Source of the DNA: RGIG6353 sp045535585
Lineage (GTDB): Bacteria > Bacillota > Clostridia > Oscillospirales > SIG627
Direction: 5' to 3'
NCBI GenBank assembly: GCA_045535585.1
Contig: JAZSLY010000106.1
Coordinates: 1 to 12,940, forward strand
DNA: 12,940 nt
This document shows positions 1-7,058 of this stretch, piece after piece; the stretch's first letter is position 1, and each line of letters begins with the position of its first letter. The translations under genes were made by a program, and so were the position numbers. A model generated the notes under the pieces. It saw only the letters and a program-made list of their open reading frames with translations. It did no database searches and had not been told where the DNA came from.

Positions 1-2
1 TC

Positions 3-56
3 TCCTGCTATGACAGAGAGGTTAAAGTAATGACAAAAGAATCCCTTGGTAAATAA
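3..56 (+). CDS. C-terminal end of an upstream gene (partial, unidentified)
   Basis: An open frame enters from the left edge and runs for 17 codons to a TAA at 54-56, ending in the residues VMTKESLGK. It stops 14 bases before the next start codon, the spacing seen between genes of this operon, so it is probably the tail of another operon member. A competing frame starting at base 1 ends earlier, at 28-30, and cannot be excluded. The fragment is too short to assign a family. Confidence 0.4.
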   Translation, partial: SCYDREVKVMTKESLGK

Positions 57-70
57 GAAAGGAAAACGAA

Positions 71-1705
71 ATGCCTATTACAGAGATTTTGCAGAAGAAT
101 GCAGATATTTATCCTAACGACGTAAGCCTGGTGGAGATAAACCCCAGGCACGAAAAGAAGATAAGCGCCTGGCGTGAATACTCTCTTATCGAAACCAATA
201 ACCGTGAGGTCTATCGAAAGGAGATAACCTGGCAGGATTTCAACTGCCGTGCAAACCGCTTTGCCAATCTTCTTCTTTCCCGAGGCGTTAAGAAGGGAGA
301 CAAGGTTGCAATTCTTCTGATGAATTGTATCGAATGGCTTCCCGTGTATTTCGGCGCTCTCAAGGCAGGCGCTATGGCGGTGCCTCTCAACTACCGCTAC
401 GCCGCCGACGAAATTAAATATTGCGTAGAGCTTGCTGATGCAGACGTTCTCGTTTTCGGCCCTGAGTTTATCGGACGCATAGAGGAGATATGCACCAAGG
501 TGCGCAGGGTGAAGACCTGGCTTTATATTGGCGGGGATTGTCCTACCTTTGCGGAGAGCTATGAGGAGCTTGTGGGCTATTGCTCGTCAAAATCCCCTAA
601 CATCAAGCTGACGGACGACGACGATGCGGCAATCTACTTTTCTTCGGGAACTACGGGCTTCCCCAAGGCTATTATACATAAGCACAGAAGCCTTATGCAC
701 GCCGCAATGTGCGAGCAGGCGCATCATTCACAGACGAAGGAGGATATATTCCTCTGTATTCCGCCCCTTTACCATACGGGCGCTAAAATGCATTGGTTCG
801 GCAGCTTCCTTGTAGGAGGTAAGGCGGTTATCCTTAACGGCGTCAAGCCCGAGTGGATACCTCGTGTTGCATCCGAGGAAAGATGTTCAATAGTATGGCT
901 TCTTGTGCCCTGGGCGCAGGATATTCTCGACTCTATCGAGAGGGGAGACCTGAAGCTTGAGGACTACGACCTCTCCCGCTGGAGACTTATGCACATCGGC
1001 GCACAGCCCGTGCCTCCAAGTCTTATTAAACGCTGGAAGAGCTATTTCCCCAACCACCAGTACGATACGAACTACGGACTTTCGGAGTCTATCGGACCGG
1101 GATGCGTTCATCTCGGCGTTGAAAACGAGCACAAGGTAGGCGCTATCGGTAAGGCAGGCTACGGCTGGCAGACCAGAATAGTGGACGAAAAGAGACGTGA
1201 CGTTGCGTCAGGTGACGTAGGTGAGCTTGCAGTAAAGGGCCCCGGTGTTATGACCGCCTACTACAAGGACGAAAAGTCCACCGCCGACGTTCTCCAAGAC
1301 GGCTGGCTCTTTACGGGCGATATGGCGCGTGAGGACGAGGATGGCTTTATCTGGCTTGTAGACAGAAAGAAGGACGTTATCATCTCGGGCGGTGAAAACC
1401 TTTACCCCGTACAGATAGAGGACTTTTTAAGAAAGCACGACAAAATAAGCGACGTTGCGGTAATCGGACTCCCCGACGCAAGACTCGGTGAGATTGCCGC
1501 CGCAATCATTCAGGTCAAGGAGGGTATGACCCTGACGGAAGACGAGGTAAACGAATTCTGTCTTGACCTGCCCAGATATAAGAGACCCCACAAGATTATT
1601 TTTGCCGAAGTGCCCCGTAACCCCACGGGTAAGATTGAAAAGCCCAAGCTTCGCAAGATATACTGCGGTGAAAGCGTTGTGGCTCAACAGAATGAGATTA
1701 AGTAA
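71..1705 (+). CDS. AMP-forming acyl-CoA synthetase (class I adenylate-forming ligase)
   Basis: This 544-residue protein should activate a carboxylic acid to an acyl-adenylate with ATP and pass it to CoA. The whole ANL-family motif set is visible: the phosphate-binding loop SSGTTGFPK (about 190-198), YGLSES (about 334-339), GWLFTGD (about 413-419), ISGGENLYP in the C-terminal domain hinge region (about 438-446) and the catalytic lysine in PTGK (about 518-521). Length is normal for fatty-acyl or aryl-CoA ligases. An AAAGGA site lies seven bases before the ATG. It is the first complete gene of a run with iorA 12 bases downstream, so an aryl or branched acid is a likely substrate. The sequence does not identify the acid. 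It is a different subfamily from the PaaK-type ligase in the same operon. Family call is firm; substrate is inference. Confidence 0.9.
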   Translation: MPITEILQKNADIYPNDVSLVEINPRHEKKISAWREYSLIETNNREVYRKEITWQDFNCRANRFANLLLSRGVKKGDKVAILLMNCIEWLPVYFGALKAGAMAVPLNYRYAADEIKYCVELADADVLVFGPEFIGRIEEICTKVRRVKTWLYIGGDCPTFAESYEELVGYCSSKSPNIKLTDDDDAAIYFSSGTTGFPKAIIHKHRSLMHAAMCEQAHHSQTKEDIFLCIPPLYHTGAKMHWFGSFLVGGKAVILNGVKPEWIPRVASEERCSIVWLLVPWAQDILDSIERGDLKLEDYDLSRWRLMHIGAQPVPPSLIKRWKSYFPNHQYDTNYGLSESIGPGCVHLGVENEHKVGAIGKAGYGWQTRIVDEKRRDVASGDVGELAVKGPGVMTAYYKDEKSTADVLQDGWLFTGDMAREDEDGFIWLVDRKKDVIISGGENLYPVQIEDFLRKHDKISDVAVIGLPDARLGEIAAAIIQVKEGMTLTEDEVNEFCLDLPRYKRPHKIIFAEVPRNPTGKIEKPKLRKIYCGESVVAQQNEIK

Positions 1706-1717
1706 AAGGAGAAAAAT

Positions 1718-3448
1718 ATGAAAAAGTTATTGCTTGGTAACGCCGCCGTTGCCCGTGGAGCATATGAGGCAGGAGTTGGCGTCGTTGCTTCCTACCCGGG
1801 CACGCCCAGTACGGAAATTACAGAGGAAATAGTAAAATTCGACGAGGTCTACGCCGAGTGGTCGCCTAACGAAAAGGTAGCCGCCGAGGTTGCTATCGGT
1901 GCGGCTATTGCAGGCACGAGGGCTATGAGCTGTATGAAGCACGTAGGTCTCAACGTAATGGCAGACCCCGTGTTCACGGTAAGCTATACGGGTGTAAACG
2001 GCGGACTTGTTTTCTGCGTTGCAGACGACCCCGGTATGCACTCCTCACAGAACGAGCAGGATTCCCGCCACTACGCCAAGGCATCAAAGATTATGATGCT
2101 GGAGCCCTCCGACTCCTCGGAATGTCTCAATATGACGAAGCGTGCATTTGCTCTGTCGGAAGAGTTTGATACTCCCGTCTTCATCCGTCTTTCCACAAGA
2201 GTATCCCATTCACAGAGCCTTGTAGAGCTGTCCGACAGAGAGGACGTGGCACTTAAGCCCTATGAAAAGAATATCGCGAAATACGTAATGATGCCTGGTA
2301 ACGCTATCAAGCGCCACGTTGTAGTGGAGGAGAGAATCCGTGCCCTCCGTGACTTTGCTGATAACTCCGACGTTAACACGGTTGAAAATAACGGCTCCGA
2401 AATAGGTATCATTTCCGCAGGTATCGCATACGTTTATGCTAAAGAAGCCCTCGGAGACAGAGTGGACTATTTGAAGCTTGGTATGGTATATCCTCTCCCC
2501 GAAAAGAAGATACTTGATTTTGCAAAGAATCACAAGAAGCTTTACGTAATCGAGGAGCTTGACCCCGTAATTGAGGAGCACGTAAGAGCGCTTGGAGTTG
2601 AGGTTATAGGCAAGGATGCCTTTACTCTCCTTGGTGAGTATACTCCCGCTATGATAAAGAAGGCAGTATTCGGAGAGGACGCGCCCGAAAACGTAACTCT
2701 CGATATAGAAACTCCCATCCGTCCGCCCGTTATGTGTGCGGGATGCCCTCACAGAGGCACCTTCTACGTGCTTAAAAAGCTTGGTCTCGTAGTGTCGGGC
2801 GATATCGGATGCTACACTCTCGGCGCAACCCTTCCTCTGCAATCGGTTGATACCACCATTTGTATGGGTGCTTCCGTCAGCGCGGCACACGGTATGGCAA
2901 AGGCAAGAGGCGCTGAATTTAACAAGAAGCTGGTGTCGGTAATCGGCGACTCCACCTTTATGCACTCGGGTATTACGGGTCTTGTTGATATGGTATACAA
3001 CAAGGGCGCAAATACGGTCATCATTCTCGACAACTCCATTACGGGTATGACCGGTCATCAGGAAAACCCAACCACTGGCTATACCATCAGAGGCGAGGAA
3101 ACCAAGCAGGTAAACCTTGTTTCCCTTTGCAAGTCCATCGGCGTTGATAGAGTGGTGGTTGCAGACCCATTCGACGTAAAGCATTTTGAAGAGGTTGTCA
3201 AGACCGAGGTAGAGAGTGATGAGGTTTCGGTTATCATCGCACAGCGCCCCTGCGCTCTCCTTAAGAGAGTTAAATATACGGGTGTTTGCGAAATCACCGA
3301 TAAATGCCGTAATTGCAAGATGTGTATGAAGCTTGGCTGTCCTGCCATAACCGTAAGAGACGGCAAGGTTATTATAGACTCCACACAATGTAACGGATGC
3401 GGACTTTGCATCAACGTATGTCCGTTCTCCGCTATCGAGAAGAAGTAA
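1718..3448 (+). CDS. iorA: Indolepyruvate:ferredoxin oxidoreductase, alpha subunit
   Basis: This is the large subunit of the thiamine-diphosphate enzyme that oxidises aryl-pyruvates (indolepyruvate, phenylpyruvate, hydroxyphenylpyruvate) with CoA and ferredoxin to aryl-acetyl-CoA and CO2. The reaction is reversible in principle. At 576 residues it has the usual IorA length. In order: an N-terminal pyruvate-oxidoreductase-type domain beginning LLLGNAAVARGAYEAG with YPGTPSTEI; MCAGCPHRG in mid-protein; the thiamine-diphosphate/Mg motif GDSTFMHSG (from about residue 410) through LDNSITGMTGHQ; and a C-terminal ferredoxin domain with two complete 4Fe-4S cysteine sets, C530/C533/C536/C541 and C558/C561/C564/C568, each with the last Cys followed by Pro. 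AAAGGAG precedes the ATG. iorB follows 16 bases downstream, as expected for the two-subunit enzyme. Confidence 0.96.
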   Translation: MKKLLLGNAAVARGAYEAGVGVVASYPGTPSTEITEEIVKFDEVYAEWSPNEKVAAEVAIGAAIAGTRAMSCMKHVGLNVMADPVFTVSYTGVNGGLVFCVADDPGMHSSQNEQDSRHYAKASKIMMLEPSDSSECLNMTKRAFALSEEFDTPVFIRLSTRVSHSQSLVELSDREDVALKPYEKNIAKYVMMPGNAIKRHVVVEERIRALRDFADNSDVNTVENNGSEIGIISAGIAYVYAKEALGDRVDYLKLGMVYPLPEKKILDFAKNHKKLYVIEELDPVIEEHVRALGVEVIGKDAFTLLGEYTPAMIKKAVFGEDAPENVTLDIETPIRPPVMCAGCPHRGTFYVLKKLGLVVSGDIGCYTLGATLPLQSVDTTICMGASVSAAHGMAKARGAEFNKKLVSVIGDSTFMHSGITGLVDMVYNKGANTVIILDNSITGMTGHQENPTTGYTIRGEETKQVNLVSLCKSIGVDRVVVADPFDVKHFEEVVKTEVESDEVSVIIAQRPCALLKRVKYTGVCEITDKCRNCKMCMKLGCPAITVRDGKVIIDSTQCNGCGLCINVCPFSAIEKK

Positions 3449-3464
3449 GAGGGGGTACAGAATT

Positions 3465-4031
3465 ATGACTAAGAATATAATGATAGTCGGCGTTGGAGGT
3501 CAGGGTACTCTCCTTACCAGCAGAATACTGGGCAACGCAGTTATAAATCAAGGCTACGACGTTAAGGTTTCCGAGGTTCACGGAATGAGCCAGCGAGGCG
3601 GAAGCGTTGTAACCTACGTAAAGTACGGCGACAAGGTACATTCTCCCATAGTTGACAAGGGTGAAGCAGACATTATTCTTGCTTTCGAGCTTTTGGAGGC
3701 GCTTCGCGCTCTGCCTTATCTCAAAAAGGGTGGAAAGATTATCGTCAACAATCAGAAGATAGACCCCATGCCCGTTATCTCGGGACTTGCAAAATATCCC
3801 GAGAATATTCCCGAGACTCTTGAAAAGGCGGTTGACTGTACTGTGGTTGACGCGCTCTCCCTTGCAAGAGAAGCAGGTAATATAAAGTCTGTAAACGTAG
3901 TGCTTATCGGCGTTATGGCAAAGAACACCTCCATTCCCTACGAGGAGTGGGTCGAAACTATCAAAAAGACCGTTCCCGAGAAATTCCTTGAAGCAAACCT
4001 CAAGGCGTTCGACCTCGGTTACAATAATTAA
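3465..4031 (+). CDS. iorB: Indolepyruvate:ferredoxin oxidoreductase, beta subunit
   Basis: This is the small subunit of the IOR enzyme, from the pyruvate ferredoxin/flavodoxin oxidoreductase gamma family. At 188 residues it is typical for IorB. The N-terminus carries the family's glycine-rich strand-loop motif IVGVGGQGT (about 7-15), followed by the conserved SEVHGMSQRGGSV segment (about 36-48) and the ILAFELLEALR helix (about 70-80). No iron-sulfur cysteine sets are present, as expected, because these sit in IorA. It lies directly behind iorA with a GA/G-rich ribosome site in the 16-base gap, and the two proteins should form the active cytoplasmic complex. The next gene, a PaaK-type ligase, supports a role in aryl-CoA metabolism. 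Confidence 0.95.
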   Translation: MTKNIMIVGVGGQGTLLTSRILGNAVINQGYDVKVSEVHGMSQRGGSVVTYVKYGDKVHSPIVDKGEADIILAFELLEALRALPYLKKGGKIIVNNQKIDPMPVISGLAKYPENIPETLEKAVDCTVVDALSLAREAGNIKSVNVVLIGVMAKNTSIPYEEWVETIKKTVPEKFLEANLKAFDLGYNN

Positions 4032-4054
4032 TTTTTTTAAAAGGAAGTGACTTT

Positions 4055-5359
4055 ATGTCAATTTGGCAACCCGAAATTGAGATGATGCCCCGAAAGGAGC
4101 TTCAGGCGCTTCAAAGTGAAAGACTTGTGGCGCAGGTAAAGAGAATGTATGAAAGAGTGGAGCTTTTCAGAAATCGTATGGATGAAAAGGGACTGAAGCC
4201 CGAGGATATCCACGGCATTGAGGACCTTCACAAGCTTCCCTTCTCCTACAAGCAGGATTTGAGAGACTATTACCCCTACGGACTTTTTGCAGTACCTATG
4301 ACAGACATCAGACGCGTTCACGCATCCTCCGGCACAACCGGAAAGCAGATAGTAGTGGGCTACACCGACAATGACCTTGAAATGTGGGCTGACTGCTTTG
4401 CCAGAATGCTTACCGCCACAGGTGCTGATGCAAATTCCTTCGTACACGTAGGCTACGGCCTTGGACTCTTTACGGGTGGCTTCGGCGCACACGACGGCGC
4501 TGTAAGAATAGGCGCAACCGCTATTCCGATTTCTGCAGGTAATACCCAAAGACAGATACAGACAATGATAGACTTTGGCTCTACCGTCCTTTGCTGTACC
4601 CCTTCCTACGCTATGTATCTGGGTGAGGTAATCGAGGAAATGGGCGTCAAGGACCAGCTTTCTCTTAAGGCAGGTATTTTCGGCGCAGAGCCCTGGACGG
4701 AGGAAATGCGAGCACAGATTGAGGAAAAGCTTAATCTGAAGGCGTACGATATCTACGGACTTTCCGAGATTATGGGTCCCGGCGTTTCCTACGAGTGTGA
4801 GTACCAGTGCGGAATGCACGTTTGCGAGGATAACTTTATTCCCGAAATCATCGACCCCGACACAGGTGAGGTGCTTCCCGAGGGTGAAAAGGGTGAGCTT
4901 GTATTTACTACTATCACCAAGGAGGGCTTCCCCCTTATCCGTTACAGAACACGAGATATATGCTCACTTAATTACGAAACCTGCAAATGCGGAAGAACCC
5001 ACGTAAGAATGAACAAGCCTCAGGGAAGAACCGACGATATGCTCATCATTCGCGGTGTAAACGTATTCCCATCGCAGATTGAAGAGGTGCTTTTGAAGGT
5101 TGGAGGCAACATTACTCCTAACTATCAGATCATCGTAGACAGAGTAAACAACAACGATACCTTCGAGGTATGCGTTGAGATGAGTGAGGAGCTTCTCAGC
5201 GACGGTGTTAAGGAAATCGAAAAGACCGAGAAATTTATCACCGACGCTCTGCGCTCTACTCTCGGCATCGGACCCAAGGTTACTCTCGTTAACCCCAAGT
5301 CTATCACCAGAAGTGAAGGCAAGGCAAAGAGAGTTATCGACAACAGAAAGCTTAAATAA
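4055..5359 (+). CDS. paaK: Phenylacetate-CoA ligase family protein (PaaK type)
   Basis: A 434-residue aryl-acid CoA ligase that should convert phenylacetate, or a related aryl acetate such as indole- or hydroxyphenyl-acetate, to its CoA thioester with ATP giving AMP. Visible motifs are the phosphate loop HASSGTTGKQ (about 89-98), YGLSEIMGPG (about 234-243), a Cys-rich CKCGRTHVRM segment typical of the family, GRTDDMLIIRGVNVFPSQIE in the C-terminal lid, and the likely catalytic lysine K423 in SEGKAKR. Length is normal. An AAGGAAG ribosome site lies in the 23-base gap after iorB. iorAB with a PaaK homologue is a recurrent arrangement in anaerobic bacteria and archaea. The product of this enzyme is the direct substrate or product of IorAB. 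The exact aryl acid is not determined by the sequence. Confidence 0.92.
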   Translation: MSIWQPEIEMMPRKELQALQSERLVAQVKRMYERVELFRNRMDEKGLKPEDIHGIEDLHKLPFSYKQDLRDYYPYGLFAVPMTDIRRVHASSGTTGKQIVVGYTDNDLEMWADCFARMLTATGADANSFVHVGYGLGLFTGGFGAHDGAVRIGATAIPISAGNTQRQIQTMIDFGSTVLCCTPSYAMYLGEVIEEMGVKDQLSLKAGIFGAEPWTEEMRAQIEEKLNLKAYDIYGLSEIMGPGVSYECEYQCGMHVCEDNFIPEIIDPDTGEVLPEGEKGELVFTTITKEGFPLIRYRTRDICSLNYETCKCGRTHVRMNKPQGRTDDMLIIRGVNVFPSQIEEVLLKVGGNITPNYQIIVDRVNNNDTFEVCVEMSEELLSDGVKEIEKTEKFITDALRSTLGIGPKVTLVNPKSITRSEGKAKRVIDNRKLK

Positions 5360-5373
5360 GAGAGGTAAAAATT

Positions 5374-5796
5374 ATGTTTATCAAGCAACTTTCAATATTT
5401 GTAGAAAACAAATTCGGCAGACTTGAAGTAATTATAGACGCTCTCAGCCGTAACGGCATCAATATCCGCGCTCTTTCAATCGCTGAGACCACAGACTTCG
5501 GTATCCTCCGTGTTATCGTTGACGATTGCGACAAGGCAAAGAAGGTGCTCTCCGATATAGGTGTCGTTGCAAAGACCACCGACGTTATTGCCGTATACAT
5601 CGACGACAAGGCAGGCGGACTTGCATCAATTTTGAAGCTTATCACGGAAGCTAACATAAACGTTGAGTATATGTACGCATTCCTCTCCAGAAAGGATGTC
5701 ACCAAGGCTCTTATGGTCCTGAAGGCAGACGACGAGGAGAAGGCGCAGGAGGTACTCAAGAAGAACAACGTGCCTCTTTTCGACGAGGATTTATAA
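5374..5796 (+). CDS. Tandem ACT-domain amino-acid-binding protein
   Basis: A 140-residue protein made almost entirely of two ACT domains, roughly residues 1-66 and 70-135. Each starts with a strand and a turn typical of the fold: FVENKFGRLEVIIDALSRNG in the first, and YIDDKAGGLASILKLITEAN in the second, each followed by an IN(I/V) segment. There is no catalytic, DNA-binding or membrane segment. ACT pairs bind amino acids at domain interfaces, so this is a plausible aromatic amino acid sensor or regulatory partner of the enzymes encoded just upstream. That role is inferred from position only. A GAGAGG ribosome site sits in the 14-base gap after the ligase gene. It is the last gene of the operon, and a strong terminator follows within 11 bases of its stop. 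Confidence 0.88.
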   Translation: MFIKQLSIFVENKFGRLEVIIDALSRNGINIRALSIAETTDFGILRVIVDDCDKAKKVLSDIGVVAKTTDVIAVYIDDKAGGLASILKLITEANINVEYMYAFLSRKDVTKALMVLKADDEEKAQEVLKKNNVPLFDEDL

Positions 5797-5806
5797 GAAA
5801 AAAGTG

Positions 5807-5840
5807 GGGCTGTAAAAACTCATAAGAGTTTTTACAGCCC
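5807..5840. terminator. Bidirectional rho-independent terminator, 15-bp perfect stem
   Basis: The arms gggctgtaaaaactc (5807-5821) and gagtttttacagccc (5826-5840) pair perfectly around the loop ataa. On the + strand the stem is followed by ttttactttgttttt. On the - strand it is followed by a T-run (cacttttttctt). It should therefore end both the five-gene + operon and the convergent - strand MBOAT/DHHW unit. Confidence 0.9.
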
Positions 5841-5875
5841 TTTTACTTTGTTTTTCGGGAGTAGGTGAGCGGGGG

Positions 5876-5901
5876 ATTTTTGCAACGAAGTGAGCAAAAA
5901 T
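5876..5901. repeat. Small inverted repeat downstream of the DHHW gene
   Basis: An 8-bp perfect inverted repeat, atttttgc (5876-5883) and gcaaaaat (5894-5901), encloses the loop aacgaagtga. It lies just past the stop of the - strand DHHW gene. No T-tract follows it on the - strand, so it is a poor terminator by itself. It may be a fragment of a dispersed intergenic repeat or a stabilising 3' hairpin. Confidence 0.45.
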
Positions 5902-5915
5902 TCAATATTATCTTA

Positions 5916-7046
5916 TTATCTCAAGGTCGAAGAGCTATTTAACAGCATAGCGCTGTAAAGGAAGAGCACGTCTGCACCCTCAAAGTCCGCCTTGGTAACG
6001 AAATTACCTACGAAGTGAGGCATAACGTAACGGGTATCAATGAGAATTACCTCGGAATAGCTTTCAAGAAGCAAAGGCGCGATGCTCGACGCGTAGGAGT
6101 CACGGAAGATGATAAGGCGTCTGCCACTGTCGCACGCAGGGTTTTCAATCCTTACAAGGAAGCTTGCGCCAGAAAGGAACATTTCATAGGGGTCCTTGGA
6201 GTCAAGCTTTGCCATATCGTACACCCCCGTTGCTGAGGGCTTCGTGAGGGTGGGGTTGGAAACCAGCTCCTCGTAGTTGTAAACTACGGCGTTTTCAATG
6301 ACGCTTGACGTAAGATAGGTTATCTTGTCGGGAGGCAGGGGAAGGGAGGACTGTCCATAGTAGACTCCGTAGAAATCTTGATCGAGGGTAATTTCCTCAA
6401 AATCCTTTTCTACCGTTGCTCCCATTGCTGAAGCCAGCTTTTCTGCCACGTCAACTATCATTTCCTGACGCCAATGGGTGTCGGTCTTGTAATAGTCGGT
6501 GTAGTCAAGGAGTGGGTAAATATCAATATACTCTGCCCAGTCGAATCTGCCCTTCATATCCTCTGCAATCTCGTTATAGTCAAGTGAGGGGTATCCTCCT
6601 TTGTCTGCCAGAGTTGCCGATTTGTCGGGAATTACCGAGAAGAACACCCGACCTGCCTTATCCTTTACGTAGGTGTTGTAAAGGTAGTTCAGCTTCGTTT
6701 CGGCATTGTCAAGAAGCGTGCCGTTGATTTCGGTCTCAAGCTTGGAGGCGTAGCCGTCGTGAATGAAAATATCGTTGTTATCCTTCTGGTTGAAGATATA
6801 GAACTTGGCAATCGCCTTCAGCGTTCTCCACTTGTCACGCCAAGGGAATTGGTCGGTGGAATAGCCCTCGAATTTTCCCGTAAAGTCGCCCGAAAGCACC
6901 GTTTCAAGCGTCAGGGGAGGCATCTTTTCAAGAGGGCGTCGCTCACTATAGGAAAAGTCGGTGTCCGCCTTCAGCCACGCCGAAAGGGAGAGCGACAAAA
7001 AGAGGACGATGATTATTATTGATGAAATTAAATATCTGTGTTTCAT
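5916..7046 (-). CDS. DHHW/AlgJ-like SGNH-fold protein, partner of MBOAT
   Basis: A 376-residue membrane-anchored extracellular protein of the DHHW/AlgX-AlgJ group, which works with AlgI-type MBOAT proteins to acylate extracellular polymers. A single hydrophobic segment (about 7-25) after MKHRY acts as a signal anchor, with no lipobox. The expected catalytic residues of the AlgJ-type triad are visible: D189 and H191 in TDTHWRQE, and S317 in FRDSYASS, followed by the hydrophobic PLLLESYSEVILID. The mid-region HDGYASKLE is also typical. The ATG has an AGGAGG site 8 bases upstream that overlaps the TAG stop of the MBOAT gene (TAGGAGG), so the two are probably translationally coupled. The polymer modified is not shown, since no glycan synthesis genes lie nearby. 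Activity as acetyltransferase or esterase cannot be separated by sequence. Confidence 0.87.
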   Translation of the reverse strand: MKHRYLISSIIIIVLFLSLSLSAWLKADTDFSYSERRPLEKMPPLTLETVLSGDFTGKFEGYSTDQFPWRDKWRTLKAIAKFYIFNQKDNNDIFIHDGYASKLETEINGTLLDNAETKLNYLYNTYVKDKAGRVFFSVIPDKSATLADKGGYPSLDYNEIAEDMKGRFDWAEYIDIYPLLDYTDYYKTDTHWRQEMIVDVAEKLASAMGATVEKDFEEITLDQDFYGVYYGQSSLPLPPDKITYLTSSVIENAVVYNYEELVSNPTLTKPSATGVYDMAKLDSKDPYEMFLSGASFLVRIENPACDSGRRLIIFRDSYASSIAPLLLESYSEVILIDTRYVMPHFVGNFVTKADFEGADVLFLYSAMLLNSSSTLR

Positions 7047-7058
7047 TTTTATCGCCTC

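Noticed and set aside
30..56. An 8-codon mini-ORF (MTKESLGK) before the first ligase, as a leader peptide
   Set aside because: It is in frame with an open stretch from the window edge, so it is more simply the tail of an upstream gene. It has no aromatic codon run and no attenuator hairpin follows.
2210..3388. A long open frame of 392 codons on the - strand inside iorA
   Set aside because: It lies entirely antisense to a strongly conserved gene. Its translation shows no recognisable domain, and it is explained by the codon bias of iorA.
4058..4819. A 253-codon open frame on the - strand inside the PaaK-type ligase gene
   Set aside because: It is antisense to a well-supported gene, shows no family motifs and has no convincing ribosome site.
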